Of a stretch of 64,000 nucleotides of DNA, positions 23,983 through 34,386 are shown piece by piece; positions within the stretch are counted from its first letter, which is position 1; the number at the start of each line of letters is the position of its first letter. Below the pieces are notes generated by a model. It saw only the letters and a program-made list of their open reading frames with translations, searched no databases and was not told the DNA's origin. Source of the stretch: Piper betle (lineage: Eukaryota > Streptophyta > Magnoliopsida > Piperales > Piperaceae); contig JAURVB010003045.1 in the NCBI GenBank assembly GCA_033002965.1, positions 62,001-126,000 of the forward strand. The letters are read 5' to 3'. Position numbers and translations under genes: made by a program.

Positions 23983-25906
23983 TGTTCAGGCGCAGGATTT
24001 CCGCCTCTGTGAATCAGTCTTTGCTTTATGTCAGGTTAGAGGTGGGACCAAAGGCACCCTTACCGCGTAAAGAAACTATGTGACCTAGAAAATAATTAAA
24101 AATAAAACGCCTCGAGCAAGGAAAATGCGGGAAATTTTTATGTAGTTCCTTAGGGTTTAATTCGAATCCCTAAATCAATCCACAGTGAGATTGATACTCA
24201 CAATTCATTATTTCAATTTTAATTTTAAACTTATACAAAATACTGAATTTTGTCGCTTGTTTAATTGATTTGTCTTTGATAGCTTGGACTCCAATGTTCT
24301 ACTTTGTCCCTTTCTAATCTTCATATCTTCAAAATAAACGCACCATTTCATTCGGATCGTCCAAAATATATTGGGCAAACAAGTTTTGCCCCGATCCAAG
24401 GTCTGGAAGGTTTTCAAATTATTTTCAGAGTGATAAAAGGCTGAACCAGACTACTTTGGGTTGGTTCAGAGGAGGATAAATGCTGGACCAGACCGGTGGC
24501 CTGTGCAGGCTTATGCATATTTTGGGGTGCATCTGGCTGCAAGTGGTGCACACTATGCCAATTTCAATCCGGGTCGCGGGTGGGTCGCGGCGCGGTCAAC
24601 CTTCGTGGTCGCAATTCGGGTCAATTCGGATTGGATCAGATCATGGGGCAGCGAGATGTGATCATAGATCTAGACAGCCTTGAGGATGTGGATGATTGTA
24701 AATTGGCTCCATGGACCCGTCTTCTCCAGTGGTGCAACAGTGGCTTTGGGGGTCTTCGGCGGTGGCCTTTTCCATCCATGGAGGTGAGGGGAGATCATCC
24801 AGATTGATAAATATACAGCCTATTAGGGGCATGACATTGGACCGACGGTTGGTGCTGATGCTAGCAGGGGACAATGGCAGTGGAAAATTATAGTGGCGAT
24901 GATTTTCAACCAGGATCTATCGCTGTTTTCCGACAACGAAGGCAAACTTCTCTAGCGGGATTGGACTTGGTTTTGTAGCTGGAGATGAGATGGACCGATT
25001 TGAGTGGGCTGCTTGTCTTGCTGTAGCTCCGGTCGGTCGATCGGATGGATACCAGAAAGATGGCTGAATGCTGCCGTTACACTGTTTAGGTGGGCATTTT
25101 CTAGCCTGTTTTTAGACGACGGTGGGCTCTTCCAGTGGTGTCTCTCAAATGGGTTCTATTGGTAGTGTTGAGGGGAGTCTGTTGGAAGTGTCTATCTACC
25201 AAGTGATGGGCTGGGCTAGCTGTATGGAGGGCCCAAATTTGATTTCGTGTTGTTGTTTTCTGCTGTTACGCTGTTCCGGTAAGCCACTTCTCGAAGCTTT
25301 TCAGGCAACGAAGGGCTTCTCATAGATGGCTTTCTTATGGGTTTTGTTCCTGGTTGTGAGGGGAACTTCGTGGAGGTTGTGGTGTAGCCAAAGACAGCCT
25401 GGGCTGGTCGTACACACGCTAACAATGTGGCTACTTGATGTTATTTCTCAATCCTGTAGGGGGCATTTCTTGGCTTTTTTAGCGGTCAAAGGCTTCTCTG
25501 ACGGTTGTGCTCGGATGGGTTGCGTCGAGGGCACTCCAAGCTCTGGTCTAGTGGGCTAGGGGGGTCGCTGGAGATGGATCTCCGGCGACGAGCTCTTTCC
25601 CTTCCTTCTTCCTTTCCTACTTCTCTCTTATGCTCTTCTTCTCTCTCTTGTTTCTTAACATACGAGCCCCCTTTCTCCTTGTCAACTCTTGAGTATTTAT
25701 AAAACTTTGAGCCCCTAATTAGTTCCATGATTTACGGCTTTGAATCCTCACCCACCGAACCTATCCTGCCCCTTATCTTCTTTTTCTCCTTATCTCATCC
25801 CCTTCTTATGGAGCTTTTAAGGACCAAGTCATTGACGGTACAAAGTGGTGGGTATATGTTATGAGACTCAAACATGGGCAAACATATTCATGTTTATGTT
25901 TGTTCA
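23983..25906 (-). mobile_element. Left LTR (3' LTR) of element Z
   Basis: On the plus strand it runs from TGTTCAGGCGCAGG to ...TTTGTTCA and is 1924 bp long. It matches 29333-30330 plus 32993-33665 along its length, for example GGTTCCTTAGGG near 24145 and 29500, CCTATTAGGGGC near 24820 and 30092, and TTGAGTATTTATAAAACTTT near 25690 and 33465. The GC-richer part around 24460-25600 holds open frames with no known domain. Confidence 0.82.
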
Positions 25907-26386
25907 TAAGCCCCCTAGCGGATTTTTTGCAATTCGAAAAAATAATCGACGAAATATAACTTGCATTTTTTCTCTTTTTTGGTATTTTCTCCCTTTTTTG
26001 ACTCACTTTTGTTTGTTTTTATGCACAAGCTAGTATAGGGCGACCCCTCCTAGGTTATGGTGTGGAAGCTAACAATCATGTTATTCTTCAGGGAAACTCG
26101 TATACTCAATAGTCATGATTTTCAAATCTAAACTTCTTTCCTTCTGCTTCGTAGATTTGCGTGCTAATGGGAGATTGATAGATTTGTCTCTACTCTCATT
26201 TGTGGCTTCTTTTTCAGGGCATCAAGTTTCTTTGGCGACAAGCTCGCATTGTGTCTTGTTTTCCTTATATAGTCTCGAGGTGACCTTGTTCTTTTGTAAT
26301 ATCTCCTACTATTTGTTGAGCTTCTTGTTACATCGCTTTTAACGACATTGATGTATGATCGAAGCCCCTGACATCTTTCTCATTGT

Positions 26387-26740
26387 CTAGTTTGATAGCA
26401 ATCTTGATATCTTCGGTAATACAAAGAAGTGGAGGCGTGGAGTTGAACTAGTGTTTGCACTAAGACTTTCTTGCTCCTCGAGTGCATTTGCTAAGTCTTC
26501 ATGAATAGTGATTGTTATAAGGTATTTCAAGCTATTACTTAGTAACTGCCACTTGATCAAAAAATGGCGACTAGTATCAAACAAACTTGAGATTTGGGTG
26601 ACAATATCTAAATAAGAGCAATCACGGTCCAATGCAACAAGTCTTGTGCCTCCTCTAATGTAATGTCGTTTCATTCCTTTGATCACTATTTTCCCTCCAA
26701 AACTGAACGTTAGGGGCAGTTTTGTTTTTTTCAAGTTGCA
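26387..26740 (-). pseudogene. PB1-domain (octicosapeptide/Phox/Bem1p) sequence inside element Z
   Basis: The minus strand is open for about 115 codons and matches the plant PB1 fold from end to end. It has a first strand with the basic residue (KLPLTFSFGGKI), YIRGGTRLVALDRDCSYLDI, a second half with LIKWQLLS, the acidic OPCA-type segment ITIHEDLANALEE, and the family's closing phrase TPRLHFFVLP. PB1 domains mediate head-to-tail protein dimerisation, and small PB1-only proteins are common in plants. There is no clear in-frame ATG at the start, and it lies in the interior of the gag-only element, between its gag remnant and its polypurine tract. It is most likely a captured host fragment; it could also be an older host gene into which retroelements inserted. 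Confidence 0.7.
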
Positions 26741-26794
26741 TTGTATTTTTTGACTTGATTTCCTCTTGAGTTAAAGTTGTTCAGATAACAACCT

Positions 26795-27225
26795 TGTAAC
26801 GACCCGACCCAAAGTGCAAATTAGTGGGTTTAAGTCATTTCTTCAAAAGTGGTTAACTAAGTTAAAGATCTATAGTCCATTATCATTTATAAATAGGATC
26901 TTATCCTAGTAGGTATTAGATGTGGGACTAAGTTGAGGGATCTCACAATCCACACGACCTTACGCAATTTCGTCCCCAAAATTCTTACACTCAGCCAGTT
27001 GTTAGCCTCAGCACACATCTATCTCTAGCCCATGACGGGCAACCTTAGCCAATCTCCCTAGTCCAGCCATCATCTAACACGGAACCAGGTTGCTCTGGTA
27101 CAATTTGTAACGACGTGGCCCAAAGTGTAACGTAAAAGGCCTAGTCATTTCATTAAAAGTAGTTAACCAAGTTAAAGATATATAGTCCCTTCACACTTAT
27201 AAACATGATCTTGTCCCAATAGGTC
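26795..27225 (-). mobile_element. Miniature LTR (TRIM-like) element remnant
   Basis: Two direct repeats start TGTAACGACCCGACCCAAAG (26795-26947) and TGTAACGACGTGGCCCAAAG (27106-27225, truncated). On the minus strand the complete copy runs TGTGAGATCCC...GGGTCGTTACA (153 bp). Next to the other copy lies TTGTACCAGAGC (27092-27103 region), which resembles a tRNA-Met primer site. Only about 140 bp lie between primer site and second LTR, with no coding capacity. The size and layout fit a terminal-repeat retrotransposon in miniature. The 5' LTR is cut where it meets the gag remnant of element Z. Confidence 0.7.
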
Positions 27226-27359
27226 TTCCATTTTTTCTTTATCGAGCTCCTTTTCTACGCAAAGTCTTGCTCTTTGATCAGCGTGGACTTCAAACTTTTG
27301 CATCACTGGAGATGTAGAGTATGCTTTCTTCACTACCTTGGTGGAAGTAGGTGACACCT

Positions 27360-29279
27360 CCTTTTTTTACCGTAATTATGTGGACTTTTGTTTCCTCATT
27401 CTTTTTTCTTCATCTAGCTTCTCTTTTCTCGTATGAGACTTCATTGGTAACGATGGGTGGTTCACTGTCATTACAGTAGCAGCTAGAGCTTTGTACTTGA
27501 TCTCACCTGTGTCAAGCAACTATTGGATCTTTTCTGTCATGTCTCGACACTCCACTATTGGATGACCTAACCATTGATAAAATCGGCAAAAGTTTTCCTT
27601 CTCATCTTCTGGCTTCGACAAAATTTTTGGAGTCCATAGTGTGATCTTTCCTTTGCTTTTCAACACGTCGAGCCTTCTCTCAGTATCTCTAGTGTTGAAT
27701 GTATGCTATTCTATATTTCTCCATTCACACTGCTATCGAGGGCTCTCGAGAAGTATCTCCTGGACTTTCACTTTTATTCTTTATCTTCATTTGTGACTCA
27801 TGATATAGTGATTAAGCTCAGTGATTGCATTGCTTGGGGCTCCTTTCTTTGTTGAAGCTAAAATTTTGTAGAAATCTTCATATATCAACACTTTTTCAAA
27901 AAGTTCTTCAAATGTATTGCATTGTGCACTAGTTACAAACCCTGCTGCTGATCCAACATTTATCGCACATATCTTCACAATCTCTTCGATATTAGGAGTT
28001 TCCTTCATTTGAAATGACAACCTTCTAAATCTTTTCACATATGTAGCAAATTCTTCACCTGGTTCTCTCCGACATTGCCTTAACGTGTTCAATCTTTATC
28101 TGGATCTCCATTGATTGAAAATGGGACGTAAACTGCTCGACAAGTTCTTCCTGTGAACTGATCGATCTAGGTGGGTGGTTGTTGAACCATCTTAGTGCAT
28201 TGCCACAGAGAGAAGCTGGGAATTGTTGCAACTTTAGCTTTCCGTCTGTTGAGATTGCTCCACACTCATTCTCGAAGATTATGATGTGATCTTTAGGGTA
28301 GCTGTCTCCGTCAAACTTTGTCAAGGTTGGGCACTTGTACTTTTTAAGCAAAATTTTGATGTAGACTTCATCAGCTAGTGGTCAGAGATGTTTTGTTGCT
28401 TCACTTGATTCTTTATCTTTCTTCCCGATTAAAGCAGTAATTTGTGTAGCTTGTGCATCCATTTTTGCTTTCAATTATTCAAAGCAAAGGATTGACATTG
28501 ATGCTATTGGCATGGTTGGCAATTGGGCATTCTGACTTGACTTGATTGTGATACTTGGAAGTGTTGTACCCAAATCTGTTTGGGTGGTGAAGTTGATGTG
28601 GTAAATGCTTGGTGGATGGATTTAGTACCTGAAATTTAAAAAAATTGTTAATTTTGTGAGGGATGTTGGTTTGATCCTTCAATGCTGTGGCAGTTGTTCT
28701 TGTAGTTGAGGGTGAGGTTGATACAATCGGATTCTCTAAAGTTGAAGACATTTGTCTATCCTCCAAGAGTTGGTCCATTGTTGGACATTGTATGGGATGG
28801 CCATCTCCTAGTCTCGACGAGCTCTTGGTTGCAGCACCAGCCCGTTGCATCTGGGCAAGCACTTGTTGCATCATATCTTTGATTCGTTGCATCTGCTCTT
28901 CACTCTGGCAGAATCTTTCTTCAATATCTTGATTTTGTACTTGTCTTCCACTTAAGTGATTTGTTGATGTCAAAAGCACAAGTCCGGCTTTTGAAGGTTG
29001 GTTCATCTCTTCATTGCTTCTTGGACTTTGTTTGCATTCTTCTTGTATCAGCATGGTTCTACTTGGAGTAATTCCTCTTTCATTTCATTCATTCAACACT
29101 ACTTTGAGTTGTTGGATTCTTTCACGCATATTTTATACTATGTCCTGGCTTGCTTCCATGTTTGCTTCAAATTGGCTTTGCCTACATTGAGTTGATATGG
29201 ATGGATCATCTTCATTAATACTCCTTAGTCGCAGCGTATTCCTTCTCTTTGGTGCCATTCTTCTTGCTCGCACAAACAT
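27360..29279 (-). pseudogene. Gag polyprotein remnant of element Z
   Basis: From an ATG at 29279 the minus strand reads MFVRARRMAPKRRNTLRLRS, then after two stops a Gln/Met-rich coiled-coil-like part (28700-28930, EEQMQRIKDMMQQVLAQMQR). The gypsy-type gag domain follows with FDGDSYPKDHIIIFENE, FPASLCGNALRWFNNHP and EELVEQFTSHFQS (28055-28351), RREPGEEFATYVKRFRRL (27787-28092), and a degenerate FCRFYQWLGHPIVECR (about 27590). In-frame stops and frameshifts break it. It is followed by the truncated miniature LTR element, not by protease. Gag would form the particle shell in a complete relative. Confidence 0.85.
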
Positions 29280-29311
29280 TTTCAAACAACACTAATACCT
29301 TGTAGCTGGTC

Positions 29312-29330
29312 TCTAGTGGAGTCGCCAAAA
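29312..29330 (-). promoter_or_regulatory. Primer-binding site of element Z
   Basis: On the minus strand TTTTGGCGACTCCACTAG follows the LTR end (...CGCCTAACCA). A site beginning TGG directly inside the LTR is the mark of a tRNA 3'-end primer site. It is not the tRNA-Met type (TGGTATCAGAGC) used by the other elements here. Which tRNA it pairs with was not checked. Confidence 0.55.
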
Positions 29331-30689
29331 TATGGTTAGGCGCAGCATTTTCGCCCCTAAGAATCAGTCTTCACTTCGTGTCGGGTTAGAGGGTTTTGAT
29401 GGACCAAGAGCACCCTCGCCGCATAAAGAAACCATGAGAGCAAGAAAATAAATAAAAATCAAATGACACTAGCAAGGAAATACACAGGAAATATTTGTGT
29501 GGTTCCTTAGGGCTAGAATCTCTAAGTTAGTCCATGGCGAGATTGATACTCATAATCTATTATTTTTCCTTTGATTTTATACTTCTACAAAATAGTGCAT
29601 TTCGCCGCTTTTTCATTTGATCTGTCTTTGATAGCTTTGACTCCAAAAATGGTGGGATAGTAGGTTTGGCCTCGATAAGAAGTCTGGAAGGTTTTTAAAT
29701 TATTTTTGGAGCGATTAAAGCTTAAACCGGATCGCTTCGGGTTAGTTCAGAGCAACATTGGACTGAACTGGGTGGCGTACACATGCTTATGAATATTTCT
29801 GGGTGCGCCTTGTTGCAAGTGGCGTACGTTGCGCCAATTTCAATCCAGGTTGTGGGAGGGTCATAGATGCAGTCTGGCTTCACGGTTGCGGTATAGGTCT
29901 ATTCAAATCCGATTAGATCGTGGGGCAATGGGATGTGGTTGTGGATCTGGATAGAGCGGATTTGGACAACTATAAACTGGCCCAACAGACCCATATTCTC
30001 TAGTGGTGCAACGACAGTGTCGGCGGCTCTGGCGGCAACCTTTTCTGGTGACAGCAGTGAGGGAGATCTCCTAGATTGATAGATATACGACCTATTAGGG
30101 GCTTGGCATTGGTCTGATGGACAGTGATTGTGGAAAATTTCAGTGGCAATGATTTTCGACCAAGATCTATCGTCGTTTTCTGGCGACATAGGCAGACTTC
30201 TTCAGCTGGATTGGACTTGGTTTAGTAGCCATAGATGAGAGGGACTGATTTGAGTGAGCGGCTTGTCCTTCAGTAGCTCCAGTCAGTCGGACGAAGACCG
30301 GAAAGATGGCCGAATGTTGCTAATGCAGTACTCCTGTAACGACCCGCCATTTTTCACAACATTGTGGGCCTAGCTGGCCAGGTGTTACTCACAATTAAGC
30401 AAATATGTCTAACATTTTTATTTAACAAAACATATAAAGATCCCACAGTCTTAGACCGTTTCCCAGTAGCCACACTTATTTCTCAAATAAATAATAAAAG
30501 GAGTCCTCATATTTATTTTGCTCCATGCTCCGGTTGTCAATCACCTAATTTCGTATCTGCACACCTGCAGAGGCAATTCCGCGTTAGTGATTACAACACT
30601 AAGTAGTATAATAGATAAAACAAATCAAGTACATTCCACCATTTCCTTATGTTTATTTTAATATGCGGTGGAGCGATTCCGCTATACTC

Positions 30690-31190
30690 CAAAACATTGC
30701 GGAGGAGGTATCCACTGTGATCCGCACACCCCGGCCGTAGCCCTTTTGCGGGGAGGCTACCACTACCGTCTCCAGTGCCAGTGCCTCGCACACCCCGGCC
30801 GTAGCCTTTTGTGGGGAAGCTATCACTGCACTCAGGTGATTGCTACGCCCCGTTTGTGGGGAAGCTCTCACTACCAATTCTAGTGCCAGTGCCTCGCACA
30901 CCCCGGCCGTAGCCTTTTTATGGGGAGGCTATCACTGCACTCCTGTGCCAGTGCCTTGCACACCCCGGCCGTAGCCTTTTTATGGGGAGGCTATCACTGC
31001 ACTCAGGTGATTGCTATGCCCCGTTTGTGGGGAAGCTCTCACTGCCAACTCTAGTGCCAGTGCCTCACACACCCCGGCCGTAGCCTTTTTATGGGGAGGC
31101 TATCACTGCACTCAGTGCGATGGAGGAATCGTTGTGCCTCGCTCACCCCGGCCGTAGCCTTTTTATGGGGCGGCTATCACTACTCCAAAA
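30690..31190. repeat. Minisatellite with higher-order periodicity inside a solo LTR
   Basis: The core CACACCCCGGCCGTAGCC followed by TTTTTATGGGGAGGCTATCA starts near 30725, 30789, 30897, 30959, 31067 and 31142. Spacings are about 64, 108, 62, 108 and 75 bp. The 108-bp intervals hold an extra shortened variant (GCCCCGTTTGTGGGGAAGCT). The pair 108+62 gives a higher-order unit of about 170 bp, seen almost twice. TAGCCT and AGGCTA in the core could pair as a 6-bp hairpin stem. The related solo LTR at 4839-7570 lacks the array. Confidence 0.9.
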
Positions 31191-32947
31191 CAATGTCGAT
31201 GCATTACACAATTTACGCACATAATACGACCCCGTGTCGGACTGAGTCAATTCTTTGACCCAGGTTGCACTCGGTGCATGGTGGTCGAATCTGGGCTCAG
31301 GCCGACCTAGGCTACCAACAAGGAAAGTACGATGTTCTACCTATTATACGTACCTGACTTGTGATTTCGTCTGACTGTGATCCGCTAACCCTAATCTGAA
31401 TGAGGGCATAAAATTATACATTAGTATAATTTTATTTTGCATGAACCTACATGCAACTACATGACTGATATACTATCAATTTTAAATGATGTAATTAGTT
31501 CATGTTAGTCTTCATTTCTTATTAAATTTTTAGCAATTCTAATGATAATTAATTATTAATTATCCCCATCCAAATCCCCATTATCTAATTGATAATTTAA
31601 TTATTAAAATGCCCCATACTTACCTGGTTGCCATTCTACTTTAACAATTCATGTAACGACCCCAAAGCTCCCAGCTTTATTGTAGTCAACCAGCGAAAGC
31701 CGGTATTCTCACCATGCATGGCGACCAACCAGTAACGTGGCGGCCTCCATTTGCTGCTATGGCGTCTCCAACTTGGCCACCACATGGCAACCCTCAACCA
31801 GTCCTTGGCGACCCTCTTCCGGCTACCCAATCAGCAACCCCGACCTGACCATGGTGACTCCATGTCGGTCACATAATCAGCCCATGACCCATGGCAGCGT
31901 CTCCCTAGTCGGCTACATAAACAGCACCCGACCAGACCCATGGCGACTACTCTAGTCAGCCACATAAACAGCACCCGACCAACATGTCTTCTTTTCCTTC
32001 CACCCAATTTCAGACCCCATCTTCTACCTACCCCACTGATCCTATTGAAAAAACCCCAAAGATCCAATCTTTATCCGCTGCTATCTCATGGAACTCGGAC
32101 TACACCCTACATGGGGACCTTAATTTCACCATTCATGGTGGTCGACCAGCAGCCATGGCAACCATGTCCTGCCCCATCAAGGTGACGACCAGCACCACCC
32201 CAAGTGACGACCAGTCTGCCCTTTCCATGGCGGATCCACGTCTGGCCAGCAACACCACCCATGGCAACACCAACCTAGTCTCCCTTCACGTTCCTGATTT
32301 ACATCCCTCCCCGATGGTCTGACTCGGCCACCCAAGGTGACTCCGTCCGGCCAGCCGCACCGCTGGGAGCACTCCCTACTTCCAGCACGTCAACCCAACT
32401 CACAAGGATGGAAGATGGTGTTGTTGCTGCTGCAAAAACAGCAAGACGTCCTCCTGGTTTTCTTCTTCCCTTGTTGATTTCTCATTTGATTCTTATGTTT
32501 ATCATGTTTATGATTTATGCAACATGTGTATGCATGCAATAGAAGAAAAAGAAAGGAAAAGAAATTACCCGAGCGAAGGAGGAAAACCAGCGTCTGTCCA
32601 AGGAGGAAAAAGATGTAGATGACGCCCTCCCCTTCTCCTTTTATCAAGAATAAGATGACGGCTAGGGTATGTGGAAACACCCTTCCACCGTAATTCCTTT
32701 AACCGGGTAATTGGGTAATCAACACGGTTCACTTAACCATTTCACTTAACCTCTTAAATGGGTACATGGTTTAGTTCACTTAAATGGTTAAATGGATAAG
32801 TAATGTGGTCGACTCGACCGATTCAACTAGAATCGTCCGGTTAGAAATTACTTTTCAATTAACCGGGTAATTCATACTTAACCAGCTAACGAATTTTTTC
32901 CACGTTCGATCCCACTGCGTCGAACGTTATTTTTTATTATTATTGTT

Positions 32948-32971
32948 ATATATATATATATATATATATAT
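32948..32971. repeat. TA dinucleotide microsatellite
   Basis: Short TA run near one end of the solo LTR at 30335-32987. Confidence 0.9.
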
Positions 32972-33665
32972 TTTCCGGGTCTTTACAATTCCAATGGGCC
33001 TTTTGTAGGCTATTTTTAGGTTATGGTGGGCTCTTCAAGTGGTGTCTCTCATATGGGTTCTATTGGTAGTGTGGAGGGGAGTTCAATGGAAGTGTTGCTC
33101 TACCAAGTGGCAACCTAGGCTAGCCATACAGAGAGCCCAAAGTTGACTGCTTGTTGCTATTTTTTGTAGCTATGCTGCTCCTGTAAACCGCTTCTCGAAG
33201 CGTTTTCGGCGACGGAATGCTTCTCCGGTGGTGGCTCTCAGATGAGTTTTGTTCCCGACTGTGAGGGGAACTCCGTGGAGGTTGTGATGTGGGTGGAGAT
33301 AGTCTGGGCCGGCCTTACGCATGCTAACAAGGTGGCTGCTTGATGTTATCTCCGGTGAGGGGCTTCTCTCCCTTCCTTCTTCCCTTCTTGCTTCTTTCTT
33401 CTGCTCTTCTTCCCACTTCTTTTTCTTAATGTACGAGCCCCCCCCACTTCTCCTTATCAACGCGTGAGTATTTATAAAACTTTAAGCCTCTAATTAGTTC
33501 CATGATTTAGGGCTTTGAATCCTCACATGCCCAACCAATCCTCCCCCTTGTCCTCATTTTCTTCTCCTCTCATTCCCTTCTTTGGTAGCTGTGTTAAGGT
33601 CCAAGTCACCGACAATAGAAGGGACTATGAACACTGGCAAAGATTTTCATGTTTGTGCCCGTTCA

Positions 33666-34240
33666 TATTATATTACTGTATATTTTTACATTAATTGCTT
33701 TCGATTGTGATACTTATTCTTCTGTATTTTTTCAACAAATCTATTAATGATCAATAGTAATTGATTTATATCTATTAATGTTGAGGAACTTCCATAACAT
33801 TTTACTTTATAATTAAAATTCAAATAATTTTAAATATTTGATATAAAAAATTATTAATTTAGTATTTTGTATGTTTATCAATCATGATAACAGTCTATAT
33901 ATTTAAAAGCATAATCATTTCACGTGGTTTATGACTAATTTTTTAACAAATCAATATGGGTTTAGTCAAAGGAATCTCAAGAAGCTGCAATTTTCATGGG
34001 ACCAACCTTCTAATTAAGTTCTATTAAATGATTCCGACATTTGGTCTCCTAACATGTAACTACTAAATAAATCATTTCAATCCTCTGATCGTGTTAACAA
34101 GACGGCAAATATGTGTGAGCAGGAAACGCAGCTAGGTGTATCACCACTTTTCCCGCTATATGCTTTTCTTGACTCAAAACTAAAACCGGCTGATCAATAT
34201 TAATGGAAGTTCACCAACCTATATATGCGATGGCCCGCTT
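33666..34240. other. AT-rich DNA upstream of phytocyanin copy 2
   Basis: No gene is seen. The first 110 bases resemble 23695-23800, the sequence left of element Z (shared phrase ATTGTGATACT with similar surroundings). The part nearest the gene (about 33950-34240) is likely the upstream promoter region of the phytocyanin. Confidence 0.55.
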
Positions 34241-34248
34241 TTAATTAG

Positions 34249-34276
34249 TTGACCGCAAAGATGACACCTATATAAA
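34249..34276 (+). promoter_or_regulatory. Promoter elements of phytocyanin copy 2 (W-box and TATA box)
   Basis: TTGACC (34249-34254) is a WRKY-type W-box core and TATATAAA (34269-34276) is a TATA box, 111 bp before the ATG. The same arrangement precedes copy 1. A W-box would suit stress or defence control, but this is an inference from one motif. Confidence 0.55.
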
Positions 34277-34386
34277 CCCGTCGTCTGTACACCTTGTCTT
34301 CACTGCACATCTTTCAGGCTGTAGGCATAAGCTCGAATTACTTGCCTACTAGTTTATTTGCATTCCATTACTTAGCTCCATAAAAT

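Larger units (their letters stand above)
30335..32987 (-). mobile_element. Solo LTR (family R, copy 2) inserted in LTR of element Z
   Basis: It is flanked by ACTCC (30330-30334) and ATTCC (32988-32992), a 5-bp target duplication with one mismatch. Read on the minus strand it begins TGTAAAGACCCGG and ends GGCGGGTCGTTACA, matching the termini of the solo LTR at 4839-7570. Interior similarity includes the ATACCCTAGCC phrase near 5005 and 32660 (reverse) and the duplicated-looking GACCCAGGTTGCACTCGG phrase near 31260, with its counterpart near 6780. It contains the minisatellite at 30690-31190 and a TA run at 32948-32971. Confidence 0.87.
23983..33665 (-). mobile_element. Gag-only LTR retrotransposon Z (TR-GAG-like) with nested insertions
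   Basis: Two direct repeats (23983-25906 and 29333-33665, the latter split by a solo LTR) flank an interior of about 3.4 kb. On the minus strand the order is right LTR, primer site, gag remnants, PB1 sequence, polypurine tract (AGGGGGCTTA just right of 25906), left LTR. No protease, reverse transcriptase, RNase H or integrase is present. It fits the class of non-autonomous elements called TR-GAG, which must borrow enzymes from a partner. Flanks are AATTA (23978-23982) and TATTA (33666-33670), a possible target duplication with one mismatch. Nested in it are a miniature LTR element (26795-27225) and a solo LTR (30335-32987). Confidence 0.8.
29333..33665 (-). mobile_element. Right LTR (5' LTR) of element Z, split by a solo LTR
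   Basis: It matches the left LTR at 23983-25906 from TGGTTAGGCGCAGC to ...GTGCCCGTTCA. The left copy reads continuously across the point where this copy is split by the 2653-bp solo LTR at 30335-32987 and its target duplication. Without the insert it is about 1.7 kb, so it carries other small deletions. Confidence 0.82.

Noticed and set aside
24461..25728. Several frames of 60-100 codons
   Set aside because: They lie in the left LTR of element Z, where LTRs do not encode proteins, and are not kept in the right LTR.
30690..31190. Possible CRISPR-like array
   Set aside because: Spacers are not unique or even in length, they are themselves repeated, and the setting is a plant retrotransposon LTR.
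31636..32322. Overlapping Thr/Pro/Ser-rich frames
   Set aside because: They lie in the core of the solo LTR at 30335-32987, with both strands open because of composition.
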